A DNA stretch of 64,000 nt from Tateyamaria sp. syn59 (lineage in GTDB: Bacteria; Pseudomonadota; Alphaproteobacteria; Rhodobacterales; Rhodobacteraceae), in NCBI RefSeq assembly GCF_007995245.1, contig NZ_VCBA01000005.1:186001-250000 (forward strand), read 5' to 3'. Under the pieces are notes generated by a model. The model was not told the DNA's origin, did no database searches, and saw nothing but the letters and a program-made list of their open reading frames with translations. Below are positions 48,318 through 58,406 of this stretch, piece after piece. Positions within the stretch are counted from its first letter, which is position 1, and every line of letters starts with the position of its first letter. The position numbers were made by a program, and so were the translations under genes.

Positions 48318-48925
48318 CCAGACGGTTTGACGGCGACAGGATACTGGTCGCCACGCACAACGCGGGCAAGCTGGAGGAAATGGAACAGCTGTTCCAGCCC
48401 TTCGGTGTGTCCGTCGTTGGCGCCAAAGAGATGAACCTGCCAGAACCCGACGAGACGGAAACGACGTTTGTCGGAAACGCGCGGATCAAGGCAAAGGCGG
48501 CGGTTGAGGCAACGGGCCTCCCTGCCCTAGCAGATGATTCAGGCATCGAAGTGGATGGCCTGGACGGCGCGCCGGGTGTCTACACCGCGGATTGGGCTGA
48601 AACCCCAAACGGGCGCGACTTCATGATGGCGATGACGCGCACGCATTCCGAGTTAGTGGATCGCAACGCGGGAAAGCCCTGGACGGCACGGTTCTGCTCC
48701 ACACTGGTGCTCGCCTGGCCAGATGGGCACGAGGAGGTTTTTGCGGGTACAGCGGAGGGCACCCTCGTTTGGCCGGTTCGCGGCGCGTTGGGTCATGGCT
48801 ATGATCCGATGTTCCAGCCACTTGGCCACAACCGTACCTTTGCAGAGATGTCGGCCGATGAAAAAAACGCCATCAGCCATCGGGCGGATAGTTTCAAGAA
48901 ACTGATCGCAGGTTGTTTTGGCTGA
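48314..48925 (+). CDS. rdgB: Non-canonical purine NTP pyrophosphatase (RdgB/HAM1)
   Basis: Removes ITP, dITP and XTP from the nucleotide pool. The 203-residue protein has the family signatures [14 protein letters not shown] at the start, the metal/substrate region [20 protein letters not shown] and GYDPMF followed by [20 protein letters not shown]. The start overlaps the rph stop; the end overlaps hemW by 8 bases. Confidence 0.95.
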   Translation: MTRRFDGDRILVATHNAGKLEEMEQLFQPFGVSVVGAKEMNLPEPDETETTFVGNARIKAKAAVEATGLPALADDSGIEVDGLDGAPGVYTADWAETPNGRDFMMAMTRTHSELVDRNAGKPWTARFCSTLVLAWPDGHEEVFAGTAEGTLVWPVRGALGHGYDPMFQPLGHNRTFAEMSADEKNAISHRADSFKKLIAGCFG

Positions 48926-50063
48926 GGATTGGGAAGCTGGCGGTTTCGGGCTGTACGTCCACTGGCCCTTTTGCGCTGCCAAATGTCCCTACTGTGATTT
49001 CAACAGCCATGTGACCAATGTGGTCGATCATGACGCTTGGCGCGCTGCGCTTGTTACAGAGGTGGAGCGCGTCGGCGCTTTGACACAAGGCCGCGTCTTG
49101 CGGTCTGTTTTCTTTGGTGGTGGCACGCCAAGCCTCATGGAGCCATCCACGGTCGAAGCAATATTGTCCACGGCGGCCAAGACCTGGCCGATTGCCAATG
49201 ACGTTGAAGTGACGCTCGAAGCAAATCCAACCTCGGTCGAGGCCGATAAGTTCGTCGCCTTTCGCGCGGCAGGCATCAATCGTGTGTCGATGGGGATCCA
49301 GGCGTTGAATGATGCGGATCTGCGCGCGCTTGGCCGCCTGCACAGCGCAGCCGAAGGGTTGGCTGCGTTTAACATCGCCAGATCAGTCTTTGATCGCGTG
49401 AGCTTCGATCTGATGTATGGACGTCAAAATCAGTCTCTAACGCAGTGGGAAGCTGAGCTTCAGCAAGCGTTGGCGCTCGACCTTGATCACGTCTCTTTGT
49501 ACCAGCTGACAGTTGAGCCGGGAACAGCATTCGGCGACCGCTACAAACGTGGAAAACTGCGCGGCCTGCCTGATGATGATCTATCCGCTGACATGTATGC
49601 GCTCACCCAGGATGTTTGCGCTGCTCACAACATGCCGCGGTACGAAGTGTCGAACCATGCACGCGACGGAGCGGAATCGCGCCACAACCTCATCTATTGG
49701 CGATACGGGGATTATGCCGGTATCGGGCCGGGAGCGCATGGCAGGCTTACGCTGAGCGGTACTCGCATTGCGACCGAACAACAGCGCATGCCGAAAATAT
49801 GGTTGCAGGGTGTCAATCGTGAAACATCCGAGAGGCTCTCTGACATGGATCAAGCCACGGAATATGTAATGATGGGCTTACGTCTGGCAGAGGGTATCGA
49901 CGTGGACCGGTATACACGGCTTGCCGGGCGCACCTTTCATCCAGATAAACTGGATGAGTTGAGATCCATGGGCCTAATATCGGTGTCGAAAAACAGATTA
50001 GTCGTTACTTATCAAGGGTTTAGTCTCCTGAACGGGGTGCTTGGATCACTCCTGAATGACTAA
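48918..50063 (+). CDS. hemW: HemW, radical SAM haem chaperone
   Basis: 381 residues. The radical SAM cluster motif C-x3-C-x2-C is at Cys19, Cys23 and Cys26 (CAAKCPYC), followed by FFGGGTPSLMEP and the glycine-rich SAM region. The family was long called coproporphyrinogen III oxidase-like, but members carrying this four-Cys-lacking pattern are haem chaperones. The predicted start is TTG 48918, overlapping rdgB by 8 bases with GCAGGT ahead; no ATG or GTG lies before the conserved domain. It ends against convergent parB. Confidence 0.9.
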   Translation: MAEDWEAGGFGLYVHWPFCAAKCPYCDFNSHVTNVVDHDAWRAALVTEVERVGALTQGRVLRSVFFGGGTPSLMEPSTVEAILSTAAKTWPIANDVEVTLEANPTSVEADKFVAFRAAGINRVSMGIQALNDADLRALGRLHSAAEGLAAFNIARSVFDRVSFDLMYGRQNQSLTQWEAELQQALALDLDHVSLYQLTVEPGTAFGDRYKRGKLRGLPDDDLSADMYALTQDVCAAHNMPRYEVSNHARDGAESRHNLIYWRYGDYAGIGPGAHGRLTLSGTRIATEQQRMPKIWLQGVNRETSERLSDMDQATEYVMMGLRLAEGIDVDRYTRLAGRTFHPDKLDELRSMGLISVSKNRLVVTYQGFSLLNGVLGSLLND

Positions 50064-50947
50064 GTTGCGCTCAAGCGGCGGCACAAGTCATCCAACTGGT
50101 CCAATGTCTCATACTGCAGCGTCAATATCCCGGCTTCGCCATTCGGCTTATGCGTCAAAGACACTTTCACGCCAGTGGCCGCAGACAGATCGTCTTCTAG
50201 AGCGCGCGTATCCGCATCTTTTTCGACCTTCGGTTTTGGTGCGCCGGTGAACACTTTGGTTCCCGGCTCTTCCATTCCCTTCTTGACGAGAGCTTCGGTC
50301 GCTCGCACAGAAAGGCCGCCAGCAATCACCTTTTTGGCAAGAGCGACCGGATCGTCTGCCGTGATCAACGCGCGCGCATGCCCTGCGCTCAGCGCGCCAT
50401 CCGTGACAAAAGCCTGAACAGCTTCCGGCAGTTGCAGCAGCCGTAGCAGGTTGGCAATGTGGCTGCGCGACTTACCCAGCGCTTCCGCCATTTTTTCCTG
50501 TGTGTGACCAAACCGATCCATCAGCTGCTTGTATCCTGCTGCCTCTTCAATCGGGTTTAGATCCGCACGCTGGATGTTTTCGATAATCGCGACTTCCAGA
50601 ACTTCGGTGTCAGTGAAGTCGCGCACGAGAACGGGAAGTTCATGCAATTGCGCCTGCTGCGCCGCACGCCACCGACGTTCGCCTGCGACGATTTCAAAGC
50701 TTTCGCCCAACGGGCGAACGATCAGCGGCTGGAGGACACCCTTTTCCTTGATCGACGCAACCAGATCTTCAAGTGGTGCAGCATCAAACTGGCGCCGTGG
50801 CTGATTGGGGTTTGGCTTGATTTTCTCGATCGGAATACGCTGCTCACCACCACTCGGTGACGTTGCTTGCGCTGCTGGTTCGTTTACATCCGCCATAAGA
50901 GCGGAAAGCCCGCGGCCCAAACCTCGCTTTTTGTCACTGTTCGCCAT
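50060..50947 (-). CDS. parB: Chromosome partitioning protein ParB
   Basis: ParB binds parS and, with ParA, segregates the origin; CTP-dependent sliding clamps form around parS. The 295-residue protein has KRGLGRGLSALMAD at the start, the CTPase/ParB-like core with GERRWRAAQ (89-97) and the helix-turn-helix (GHTQEKMAEALGKSRSHIAN). It lies one base after the parA stop. Two perfect parS sites are 1.5-3.5 kb away. Confidence 0.96.
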   Translation of the reverse strand: MANSDKKRGLGRGLSALMADVNEPAAQATSPSGGEQRIPIEKIKPNPNQPRRQFDAAPLEDLVASIKEKGVLQPLIVRPLGESFEIVAGERRWRAAQQAQLHELPVLVRDFTDTEVLEVAIIENIQRADLNPIEEAAGYKQLMDRFGHTQEKMAEALGKSRSHIANLLRLLQLPEAVQAFVTDGALSAGHARALITADDPVALAKKVIAGGLSVRATEALVKKGMEEPGTKVFTGAPKPKVEKDADTRALEDDLSAATGVKVSLTHKPNGEAGILTLQYETLDQLDDLCRRLSAT

Positions 50948-50948
50948 A

Positions 50949-51758
50949 TCAGGCCCCTACTGCTGTGTTGTTGGCGACCAGCTCTTTGGCCAGATCGCGA
51001 TAGGCAATCGCGCCTTTTGATGTGCTGTCATAGGCCAGAACCGGCACAGCAAAAGATGGCGCTTCACTCACCCTGACGTTCCGTGGAATCCGCGTCTTAA
51101 ATACGATGTCACCAAGGTTATCACGCGCGTCCTGTTCAACCTGCTGAGACAAGTTGTTCCGCGCATCATGCATTGTCAGGACCACACCCTCGATCCGCAA
51201 ATTTGGATTGCCGCTCTGCCGGACCTCTCGAATGGTCAACATCAACTGCGACAAACCTTCCAGTGCAAAGAATTCGCTTTGCAGCGGCACGAGAATGGAA
51301 TGCGATGCGATCATCGCATTAACCGTCAAAAGGTTCAAAGACGGCGGACAATCAACGAGGATAAAGTCAAATTCATACGCGTCCATCTCTGTTTGACGCA
51401 GTGCATCATGAAGAAGGAAGCTGCGCTTTTCGTTTGAGATGAGTTCGATGTCCGCCGAACTCAAGTCCACAGTGGCAGGGACGATCGCCAAATCTTCGAT
51501 ATCAGTGGCAAGAATAACATCTTGCAATGAGATATCACCAAGCAGCAGATCATACGTGGTATGTTCGCGGTCATCCATCTCGATGCCCAAGCCCGTGGAT
51601 GCGTTTCCTTGAGGATCAAGGTCCACGACAAGAACTCTGTGGCCCAACTCGACCAGCGCGGCTGCCAAATTGATGGTCGTTGTGGTCTTGCCCACCCCAC
51701 CCTTTTGGTTCGCAACAGAAATAATCTTGGGCCCTGGCGGGCGCGTCGGATCAGACAC
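50949..51758 (-). CDS. parA: Chromosome partitioning ATPase ParA
   Basis: ParA forms dynamic ATP-bound patches on the nucleoid that pull ParB-parS complexes to cell poles or halves. The 269-residue protein has the deviant Walker A KGGVGKTT at 19-26, the Walker B VLVVDLDPQGNASTG and DFILVDCPPSLNLLTVNAM. Upstream it overlaps rsmG by 8 bases, so it belongs to rsmG-parA-parB. Confidence 0.97.
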   Translation of the reverse strand: MSDPTRPPGPKIISVANQKGGVGKTTTTINLAAALVELGHRVLVVDLDPQGNASTGLGIEMDDREHTTYDLLLGDISLQDVILATDIEDLAIVPATVDLSSADIELISNEKRSFLLHDALRQTEMDAYEFDFILVDCPPSLNLLTVNAMIASHSILVPLQSEFFALEGLSQLMLTIREVRQSGNPNLRIEGVVLTMHDARNNLSQQVEQDARDNLGDIVFKTRIPRNVRVSEAPSFAVPVLAYDSTSKGAIAYRDLAKELVANNTAVGA

Positions 51759-52362
51759 GCTGGATATCCTTGATCTTTAGGACAACTGCTTCGCTGTTTG
51801 TTTTACTTGGCGTTGCTTCATAAGAAAACCGCCAGTTTTCCTCAGCATCAGCAACCTCTTTCTGCCACTGCGCGCCTTTTTGAAAAACGCATAGCCCGTC
51901 CTGCGCCAAGTGAAGTTCGGCGAAATGCAACAACGTATCTAAGGGCGCAAGTGCCCGGGCCGATATGGTTTGCGCATGAAGCGGAGAGGCCTCCTCAATG
52001 CGTTTAGCGATGACACTTATCGGAACATCCAGTTCGCGCGCGCACGTTCTGAGGAATGTCGCTTTTCTTTGGTCACTTTCGATAAGAGCGCACTCGGCGT
52101 TGGTATTGTTCGCTTGAACCAAAATCGCTACCACAACACCAGGCAAACCGCCTCCGCTGCCCAAATCGGCCCATATACCTTCTCTCGGTTCAAATACTTG
52201 CACACTGTCCCAAAGGTGCCTGACCTCCAGATCATCAAGCGTTGATTTGGCAACAAGATTGATCTTCGGTGTCCACTTACGGATCAGCTCCGCATATGCC
52301 TGTAACTTCTCAAATGTTTCACGTGAAACACTGCTCGAAGCCCACTCCGGAATAGCATTCAT
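51751..52362 (-). CDS. rsmG: 16S rRNA m7G527 methyltransferase RsmG
   Basis: Methylates N7 of G527 in 16S rRNA. The 203-residue protein has a SAM-binding motif [16 protein letters not shown] near residue 70 and [20 protein letters not shown]. Codons near residues 10-16 (VSRETFE) spell out a perfect parS palindrome. The start overlaps the mnmG stop by ATGA and the end overlaps parA by 8 bases, so it is part of a compact unit. Confidence 0.93.
   Translation of the reverse strand: MNAIPEWASSSVSRETFEKLQAYAELIRKWTPKINLVAKSTLDDLEVRHLWDSVQVFEPREGIWADLGSGGGLPGVVVAILVQANNTNAECALIESDQRKATFLRTCARELDVPISVIAKRIEEASPLHAQTISARALAPLDTLLHFAELHLAQDGLCVFQKGAQWQKEVADAEENWRFSYEATPSKTNSEAVVLKIKDIQRV
52315..52330. 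promoter_or_regulatory. parS: parS site inside rsmG
   Basis: TGTTTCACGTGAAACA is a perfect 16-bp palindrome identical to the bacterial parS consensus recognised by ParB. It lies within the rsmG coding sequence near the start, about 1.4 kb from parB. Confidence 0.93.
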
Positions 52363-54218
52363 GCGGATTTCTTTTCCAGGAACCGGATCCTGCCCAGGAT
52401 CAGGGCAAGCGCTGCGGGTGTCATACCATCAATACGCCCGGCCTGAGCCAGATCAGAGGGTCGAACCGCAGATAGCTTTGCCTGCAGTTCAGCCGAAAGA
52501 CCGGAAATGTTTGAATAATCGAAGTCTTCTGGAATTTTAAGCCGCTCATCCTTTCGAAGCTTTTCGATGTCGTTCCGCTGACGCGCGATGTAGTTGGCGT
52601 ATAGTGCGTCACGAGCCACCTGTTCTTTGATCTCAGGTGCAAAGTCGCCCGCTTCAGGAACCAAGCCCTCAACCTGATCAAAGGTGACATCAGGAAACGC
52701 CAAAACCTGAAATGGCGTCCGCTTTGTCCCGTCCTGATTGATCTGAATGCCCTGCTGTGCGATTTGTTTAGGTGTAAACTGGACGCTCTCAAGGCAAGCC
52801 CGAAGCCCGTCCAATTCACTGCGCTTTTGAACAAAGGAAGCGTAACGCCCATCAGATACGCACCCCAAGTTGCGACCAAACTCAGTCAACCGCTGGTCAG
52901 CGTTGTCAGCACGCAAAGACAAACGGAACTCAGCCCGTGACGTAAACATCCGGTAAGGCTCGGTCACACCTCGGGTCGTCAAGTCATCAATCATAACGCC
53001 GATGTAACTTTCGTCTCGCCGGAAATGGACAGGATCCTTGCCCGAAACAGCGCGGGCGGCGTTGATACCTGCGACAAGGCCTTGAGCGGCCGCCTCTTCA
53101 TATCCTGTTGTGCCGTTGATCTGACCCGCGAGGTAAAGCCCTTTTACATCGCGCACTGCCAAATCTGCGTTCAAAGACCTGGGATCGACATAGTCGTACT
53201 CGATCGCGTACCCGGGCTGTAGGATTTCAACATCTTCCAAACCAACGATGGACCGCACGTATTCTGTTTGCACATCAACAGGTAGGGACGTCGAAATCCC
53301 GTTTGGATAAATCGTGTGGTCGTTCAACCCTTCTGGCTCAAGAAAGACCTGATGACTATCCTTATCTGCAAAGCGGACAATTTTATCCTCAATCGACGGA
53401 CAATATCTTGGACCCACACCGTCGATATGTCCGCCATACATGGCGGACCGGCCAAGGTTATCACGAATGATATCGTGTGTTTTGGTGTTCGTATGCGTGA
53501 TTCCGCATGCGACTTGCTTCAGCGGCGCGGTTGTCGACAGGAAGGAAAACAGGCTGGGTTCAGGATCGGCGTCTTGAACATCCAGAATATCCCACCGAAT
53601 TGTGCGGCTGTCCAAACGGGGCGGTGTGCCCGTCTTGAGGCGTCCAGTCGGCAGCGAAAAACTGTCAATACGATCTGCGAGAGGAACCGAAGCATTGTCT
53701 CCCATGCGACCGCCAGAATACGACGTGTCGCCAATGTGAATGACGCCGCGCAAAAACGTACCTGTGGTCAAGATGACAGCGGAGGCCGAAATTTCACTTT
53801 CGTCCCGCAGAATAACGCCCGCCACTGCGTCATCTACCATGTAGAAGTCGATAACTTCACCTTCCACTATGGTCAGATTTTCGGTGTTATCCATGATGCG
53901 CAGCATCGTGCTCTGATACACAGCGCGGTCCGATTGCGTACGCGGACCTTGAACTGCGGGCCCTTTTCGCCGGTTTAGCAACCGGAATTGTATTCCTGAC
54001 GCATCCGCAACACGGCCCATGACCCCGTCCATGGCATCGATTTCACGAACCAGATGCCCTTTGCCTAAGCCGCCGATTGCTGGGTTACACGACATAACAC
54101 CGATGCCGGACCGTTTCATGGTCACCAGAGCAGTATCAGCACCCATACGCGCTGCGGCATGCGCGGCCTCTGTTCCGGCATGCCCCCCACCAACAACGAC
54201 GACGTCAAAATGTTTCAC
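52359..54218 (-). CDS. mnmG: tRNA uridine-5-carboxymethylaminomethyl enzyme MnmG (GidA)
   Basis: With MnmE it installs cmnm5U at the wobble base of certain tRNAs, using FAD. The 619-residue protein has the FAD-binding start [34 protein letters not shown] and [18 protein letters not shown] 54218 is chosen because GGAG lies 8 bases upstream and the protein begins [11 protein letters not shown] 54227 is possible, while longer frames enter mnmE. A second perfect parS palindrome covers the start codon. It starts 13 bases after the mnmE stop. Confidence 0.95.
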   Translation of the reverse strand: MKHFDVVVVGGGHAGTEAAHAAARMGADTALVTMKRSGIGVMSCNPAIGGLGKGHLVREIDAMDGVMGRVADASGIQFRLLNRRKGPAVQGPRTQSDRAVYQSTMLRIMDNTENLTIVEGEVIDFYMVDDAVAGVILRDESEISASAVILTTGTFLRGVIHIGDTSYSGGRMGDNASVPLADRIDSFSLPTGRLKTGTPPRLDSRTIRWDILDVQDADPEPSLFSFLSTTAPLKQVACGITHTNTKTHDIIRDNLGRSAMYGGHIDGVGPRYCPSIEDKIVRFADKDSHQVFLEPEGLNDHTIYPNGISTSLPVDVQTEYVRSIVGLEDVEILQPGYAIEYDYVDPRSLNADLAVRDVKGLYLAGQINGTTGYEEAAAQGLVAGINAARAVSGKDPVHFRRDESYIGVMIDDLTTRGVTEPYRMFTSRAEFRLSLRADNADQRLTEFGRNLGCVSDGRYASFVQKRSELDGLRACLESVQFTPKQIAQQGIQINQDGTKRTPFQVLAFPDVTFDQVEGLVPEAGDFAPEIKEQVARDALYANYIARQRNDIEKLRKDERLKIPEDFDYSNISGLSAELQAKLSAVRPSDLAQAGRIDGMTPAALALILGRIRFLEKKSA

Positions 54219-54226
54219 GTGAAACA
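54211..54226. promoter_or_regulatory. parS: parS site over the mnmG start
   Basis: A second perfect copy of TGTTTCACGTGAAACA, reading through the mnmG start region (FHVKH in that frame). It is 1.9 kb from the copy in rsmG. ParB bound here could affect mnmG expression as well as segregation. Confidence 0.93.
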
Positions 54227-54231
54227 CTCCA

Positions 54232-55515
54232 TCACTTACCCAGACAAAAGCTGGAGAATATCTCATCCAGCAGGTTTTCAACATCCACGCGACCGACAAC
54301 AGCTTCCAAGGATCGAATCGCAACGTGCATTTCGTCTGCTGCGATATCATACCGATCCGGGCCCGCTGCAACCAATGCGGACGCAGAAGATAAGTCCGTC
54401 AATGCGCGCTCCATCGCAGACCGATGACGTTCATGTGTTACCAGGCCTGCGGACTGGCTACGCGTAGATAGCTCAGTGGCTATATCATCAACCAGATGGT
54501 CAACACCCAACCCGGTCACACCCGAAACTGCAGGAACGTCATCAGCTCTCAGATCCGCTTTAGGCGCGCGCACGACATCCCCGTATTGTACAAGGACAGG
54601 CAACTCTTCATCCGGCTCAACGAGAAAAACGCATAAATCCGCGTTTTTCGCTCGCGCAATAGCCCGCGCAATACCTTCGGCCTCAATCTGATCACCCGCC
54701 TCACGCAGGCCCGCTGTATCCAGCAGGGTGACAGGCAAACCATTCATATCCATCCGCACCTCGATGACATCGCGGGTCGTACCGGCAATTTCTGAGGTAA
54801 TAGCGGCCTCTCGCTGCGCCAAAGCGTTCAGAAGTGTTGATTTACCTGTATTGGGTGCACCTACAATCGCGACTTCAAATCCCGACCGGATGCGTTCCGC
54901 GGCAGAAAACCCTTTGAGCTGCTCCCGAATACCATCTGTGACCTGCGCCAGCAGGCTCTGAACTTCCGGAGTGACATCAACCGGGACGTCCTCGTCAGCG
55001 AAATCTATAGTCACCTCGATCAAGGCCGCTGCTCGGATCAAAAGGCTGCGCCAGGTTTCAATCTGCTCACCAAGCGCGCCGGATACCGTACGCAACGCCT
55101 GTTGCCGCTGGGCCTCTGTCTCAGCCTCAATCAAGTCACCCAGGCCTTCGACCTGGGCCAGGTCCATCTTGTTGTTTTCGAGGGCACGACGCGTGAATTC
55201 GCCAGGGTCGGCAAGCCGTGCCTCTGTCTTACCAAGCGTGCGCAAAACCGCAGAGACCACGGCAATGCTTCCGTGCAGGTGCAACTCGACCACATCTTCG
55301 CCCGTAAAGCTGCGCGGCGCGTCAAAAACCAGGATCAATGCGTGATCCAAGGCTTGCCCGTTTGTATCGCGCAAAACACGGGTCGCCATAGTCCGCGACT
55401 GCGGTAGACCGGTGCAAAGCGTTTGCGCTACCTGTTTTGCAGACGGGCCCGAAATACGGACAACCGCAACACCGGCACGCCCCTGCGCCGTGGCGAGGGC
55501 AAAGATTGTATCCAT
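54232..55515 (-). CDS. mnmE: tRNA modification GTPase MnmE (TrmE)
   Basis: GTPase partner of MnmG in wobble uridine modification. The 427-residue protein has the formyl-THF-binding N-terminal domain ([20 protein letters not shown]), the helical domain, the GTPase domain with GAPNTGKST (219-227) and [13 protein letters not shown], and the C-terminal FCLGK that replaces the common CIGK; the catalytic-type Cys is kept. It starts 22 bases after the rho stop. Confidence 0.95.
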   Translation of the reverse strand: MDTIFALATAQGRAGVAVVRISGPSAKQVAQTLCTGLPQSRTMATRVLRDTNGQALDHALILVFDAPRSFTGEDVVELHLHGSIAVVSAVLRTLGKTEARLADPGEFTRRALENNKMDLAQVEGLGDLIEAETEAQRQQALRTVSGALGEQIETWRSLLIRAAALIEVTIDFADEDVPVDVTPEVQSLLAQVTDGIREQLKGFSAAERIRSGFEVAIVGAPNTGKSTLLNALAQREAAITSEIAGTTRDVIEVRMDMNGLPVTLLDTAGLREAGDQIEAEGIARAIARAKNADLCVFLVEPDEELPVLVQYGDVVRAPKADLRADDVPAVSGVTGLGVDHLVDDIATELSTRSQSAGLVTHERHRSAMERALTDLSSASALVAAGPDRYDIAADEMHVAIRSLEAVVGRVDVENLLDEIFSSFCLGK

Positions 55516-55537
55516 CCCTCTACCTCCGGCGACTGGA

Positions 55538-56809
55538 TCAGGTGTTCATGGAGTCGAAGAATTCGCTGTTCGTTTTGGTCTGCTTCAACTTCGAGATCAG
55601 GAACTCAATGGCGTCGGTTGTTCCCATCGGGTTCAAGATGCGCCGCAAGACAAAGGTCTTGGCCAAGTCTGTCTTGTCGACAAGCAGATCCTCTTTACGC
55701 GTCCCGGATTTGAGAATGTCGATAGCCGGGAACACACGCTTGTCGGCGATTTTGCGATCCAAAACGATCTCGGAGTTACCGGTGCCTTTAAACTCTTCAA
55801 AGATCACCTCGTCCATCCGGCTGCCCGTTTCAATCAGACCGGTCGCGATGATGGTCAGCGATCCGCCTTCTTCGATGTTACGCGCAGCACCAAAGAACCT
55901 CTTGGGCCGTTGCAGGGCGTTTGCGTCAACACCACCAGTCAGCACCTTACCTGACGATGGCACCACGGTGTTGAATGCTCTACCAAGTCTTGTGATCGAG
56001 TCCAAAAGGATAACAACATCTCGCTTATGTTCGACCAGTCTCTTGGCTTTCTCGATGACCATTTCCGAAACGGCAACGTGACGCGTGGCCGGCTCGTCAA
56101 AGGTAGAGCTCACCACCTCGCCCTGAACAGACCGCTGCATGTCGGTCACCTCTTCGGGCCGCTCGTCGATCAGCAGGACAATCAGATAGCACTCGGGGTG
56201 ATTTTCTTCGATGCTGGACGCGATGTTCTGCAGAAGGACCGTCTTACCGGTCCGCGGCGGCGCCATGATCAAAGACCGCTGCCCTTTGCCGATCGGAGCA
56301 ACCAGGTCGATGATTCGCGCAGACCGGTCTTTGGTCGTCGGATCTTTCTTCTCAAGCGTCAAACGTTCGTCGGGATAAAGCGGCGTCAGGTTATCGAAAG
56401 CGATCTTATGCTTCGCACGCTCGGGCTCTTCAAAATTGATCTTGGTCGCGTTCGTCAGAGCAAAGTAACGCTCGTTGTCATCTGGCGCCTTAATCACCCC
56501 TTCGATGGTGTCCCCGGTGCGTAGCGAATATTGCCGGATCATCTCGGGCGAGACATAGATGTCGTCGGGACCAGGCAGATAGTTTGCCTCGGGCGAGCGC
56601 AGAAAGCCAAAGCCGTCCTGAAGCACTTCAAGCACGCCATCGCCCGAAATCTCCCATCCCTCATCCGCGCGTTCACGCAGGATCTGGAACATCATTTCGC
56701 CCTTACGCATGGTCGAGGCATTTTCGATCTCAAGCTCTTCTGCCATGGCAAGAAGGTCTTTAGGACTTTGTGCCTTGAGGTCAGCAAGGGCGAGGCGTTC
56801 TGCGGTCAT
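55538..56809 (-). CDS. rho: Transcription termination factor Rho
   Basis: Hexameric RNA helicase that ends untranslated transcripts. The 423-residue protein has the N-terminal helical domain, the RNA-binding CSD ([20 protein letters not shown]), Walker A APPRTGKT (183-190), Walker [17 protein letters not shown] and the R-loop/Q-loop region. Length and all motifs are normal. Together with mnmE-mnmG-rsmG-parA-parB it runs away from the oriC candidate; the 123-base gap to hemJ shows no clear structure. Confidence 0.97.
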   Translation of the reverse strand: MTAERLALADLKAQSPKDLLAMAEELEIENASTMRKGEMMFQILRERADEGWEISGDGVLEVLQDGFGFLRSPEANYLPGPDDIYVSPEMIRQYSLRTGDTIEGVIKAPDDNERYFALTNATKINFEEPERAKHKIAFDNLTPLYPDERLTLEKKDPTTKDRSARIIDLVAPIGKGQRSLIMAPPRTGKTVLLQNIASSIEENHPECYLIVLLIDERPEEVTDMQRSVQGEVVSSTFDEPATRHVAVSEMVIEKAKRLVEHKRDVVILLDSITRLGRAFNTVVPSSGKVLTGGVDANALQRPKRFFGAARNIEEGGSLTIIATGLIETGSRMDEVIFEEFKGTGNSEIVLDRKIADKRVFPAIDILKSGTRKEDLLVDKTDLAKTFVLRRILNPMGTTDAIEFLISKLKQTKTNSEFFDSMNT

Positions 56810-56932
56810 GTGGGTATACTTGGCCCGCTGTGATCCAGCGGTGCGCGTCCAATCAAATGTGAAAGCTGTATGCGGTCCCCGGACGGGGTGCGAGCCAGCA
56901 CATAGGCATTGTGTTGACCGGAGTCAATGAGA

Positions 56933-57379
56933 TCAGAATTTCACGACGACCGACAACACGATCAGGACCATCAAAAGGGTCGGCACCTCATTCATCATCC
57001 GGTACTGTCGACCGGTCTTGACCGGGCCACCGGCGGCAAAGGCCTTGCGCTGTGTGCTCAGCCAGCCATGGAAGCCCGACATTGCAAGAATCCCAATCAG
57101 CTTGGTCCAAGGCCACACCGCGCCCCAATCAATCACGCCCGGAATTGCCGCAAGCACAAGGCCGAACACCCATGTGGCAATCATCGCCGGGTTCATGATG
57201 ACCTTCAGCAGTTTATATTCCATGGTTTGAAACAGGGCATGTGTCTCCCCCTCAAGACCCACGCTTTCAGTGTGGTAGACATAGAGGCGTGGCAGGTAGA
57301 ACAGCGCAGCCATCCAGGCAATCACAGACATGATGTGAAATGCCTTGATCCAGGGATAAAGGGAGATGATGAAGTCCAT
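56933..57379 (-). CDS. hemJ: Protoporphyrinogen oxidase HemJ
   Basis: Membrane enzyme oxidising protoporphyrinogen IX to protoporphyrin IX in bacteria lacking HemG/HemY. The 148-residue protein has four to five hydrophobic helices, the conserved WIKAFHIMSVIAWMAALFYL segment with His15, and FHGWLSTQRKAFA near the end. It lies on the left edge of the oriC candidate. In several alphaproteobacteria hemE is also near the origin; it was not seen here. Confidence 0.93.
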   Translation of the reverse strand: MDFIISLYPWIKAFHIMSVIAWMAALFYLPRLYVYHTESVGLEGETHALFQTMEYKLLKVIMNPAMIATWVFGLVLAAIPGVIDWGAVWPWTKLIGILAMSGFHGWLSTQRKAFAAGGPVKTGRQYRMMNEVPTLLMVLIVLSVVVKF

Positions 57380-57790
57380 GTCTGAGCCTGTCCGTGACGT
57401 CCGGGGCCACCCTTATAAATAAATATAAGAAAGAAAAGAGATGATGATTTTGTAGGGATCTGGATTTCTGTGGATTATGCGTTTGTTCACGCAGTCTCCC
57501 ACCGTGGGACAGGTTTCGTCGTTTTGTCCAAGGTAGTCGAAAGTTGGATATAAAATTTTTAAAAACAAATACTTATAACGAAATTGAATGTGTGGGTGTT
57601 GTGGACAAATCTGTGTTCAATGTCTGGCAGTGTGACTTATCCCCACGTCACAACTTGTCCTTACCCATGGGGTATGAATGCTTGGCAAAGCGTGCGTTCC
57701 GGACCGAAGATCGGCACCCTTGATTGAAGTGCCTTGCCTTCGCCGTATTGATCCCACACTTCGGTGGTCGCAACACACAGGGATATCCAC
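57380..57790. other. oriC: Probable chromosomal replication origin (oriC)
   Basis: This 411-base gap holds no gene. It contains DnaA-box-like 9-mers one mismatch from TTATCCACA or its complement: TGTGGATTA (57469-57477), TGTGGACAA (57601-57609), TTATCCCCA (57638-57646) and ATATCCACA (57783-57791, touching the maf start). An A+T-rich stretch at about 57548-57590 could be the unwinding element. Two short inverted repeats are present: TGCGT/ACGCA at 57478-57493 and TCCCAC-C-GTGGGA at 57497-57509. Genes diverge on both sides, and parAB with parS lies 3-7 kb to the left, matching known alphaproteobacterial origins. Confidence 0.75.
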
Positions 57791-58390
57791 ATGACCACCC
57801 CCATTGTTCTCGCATCTGGGTCTTCTATCCGGGCACAGCTCTTGCGGAATGCGGGTGTGGCATTTGACGTCGCAGTGCCACGCGTGGACGAACATGCGAT
57901 CAAGGAAGCATTGATCGCAGAGGAGGCATCGCCCCGCGATATTGCGGATGCGTTGGCCGAAATGAAAGCGCGCAAGATTGCAGACAAAGTGCCCGGTGCC
58001 ATGGTGATCGGATGTGATCAGATTCTGGCTTTTGACGGGCGCATTCTTTCGAAGCCGGTTGATCAGGACGATGCCGCACATCAGTTGCGTGCCATGAGAG
58101 GAGAGCGGCACATGCTCTTGTCCGCGGCTGTCATCTATCACGAGGGAAAGCCGATCTGGCGGCATGTCGGTCAGGTGCGACTGCGCATGCGGCAGGTGTC
58201 AGACGACTACCTGAATGACTACATTGACAGAAATTGGGATGACATCCGCCACTCAGTTGGCGCATATCAACTTGAGGCCGAGGGGGTGCGCCTGTTTCAC
58301 AGCGTTGAAGGGGACTATTTCAATGTCCTGGGAATGCCGCTGTTGGAACTTCTTGCCTTCCTGACGCTGCGTGGGGTGATCGACGGATAA
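57791..58390 (+). CDS. maf: Maf-like nucleotide pyrophosphatase
   Basis: 199 residues. PIVLASGSSIRAQLLRNAGV at the start is the family P-loop-like motif, then VIGCDQILAFDGRILSKP and SVGAYQLEAEGVRLFHSVEG. Maf proteins hydrolyse modified or canonical pyrimidine NTPs; the exact substrate is not decidable here. ATG 57791 overlaps a DnaA-box-like sequence. It is the first gene right of the oriC candidate and precedes aroE. Confidence 0.92.
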   Translation: MTTPIVLASGSSIRAQLLRNAGVAFDVAVPRVDEHAIKEALIAEEASPRDIADALAEMKARKIADKVPGAMVIGCDQILAFDGRILSKPVDQDDAAHQLRAMRGERHMLLSAAVIYHEGKPIWRHVGQVRLRMRQVSDDYLNDYIDRNWDDIRHSVGAYQLEAEGVRLFHSVEGDYFNVLGMPLLELLAFLTLRGVIDG

Positions 58391-58406
58391 TCAAAGGCGG
58401 ATAGGA

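Noticed and set aside
57380-57790. A CtrA-type (TTAA-N7-TTAA) or GANTC methylation site in the oriC candidate
   Set aside because: No correctly spaced TTAA pair or GANTC was found, so cell-cycle control of the Caulobacter type is not claimed.
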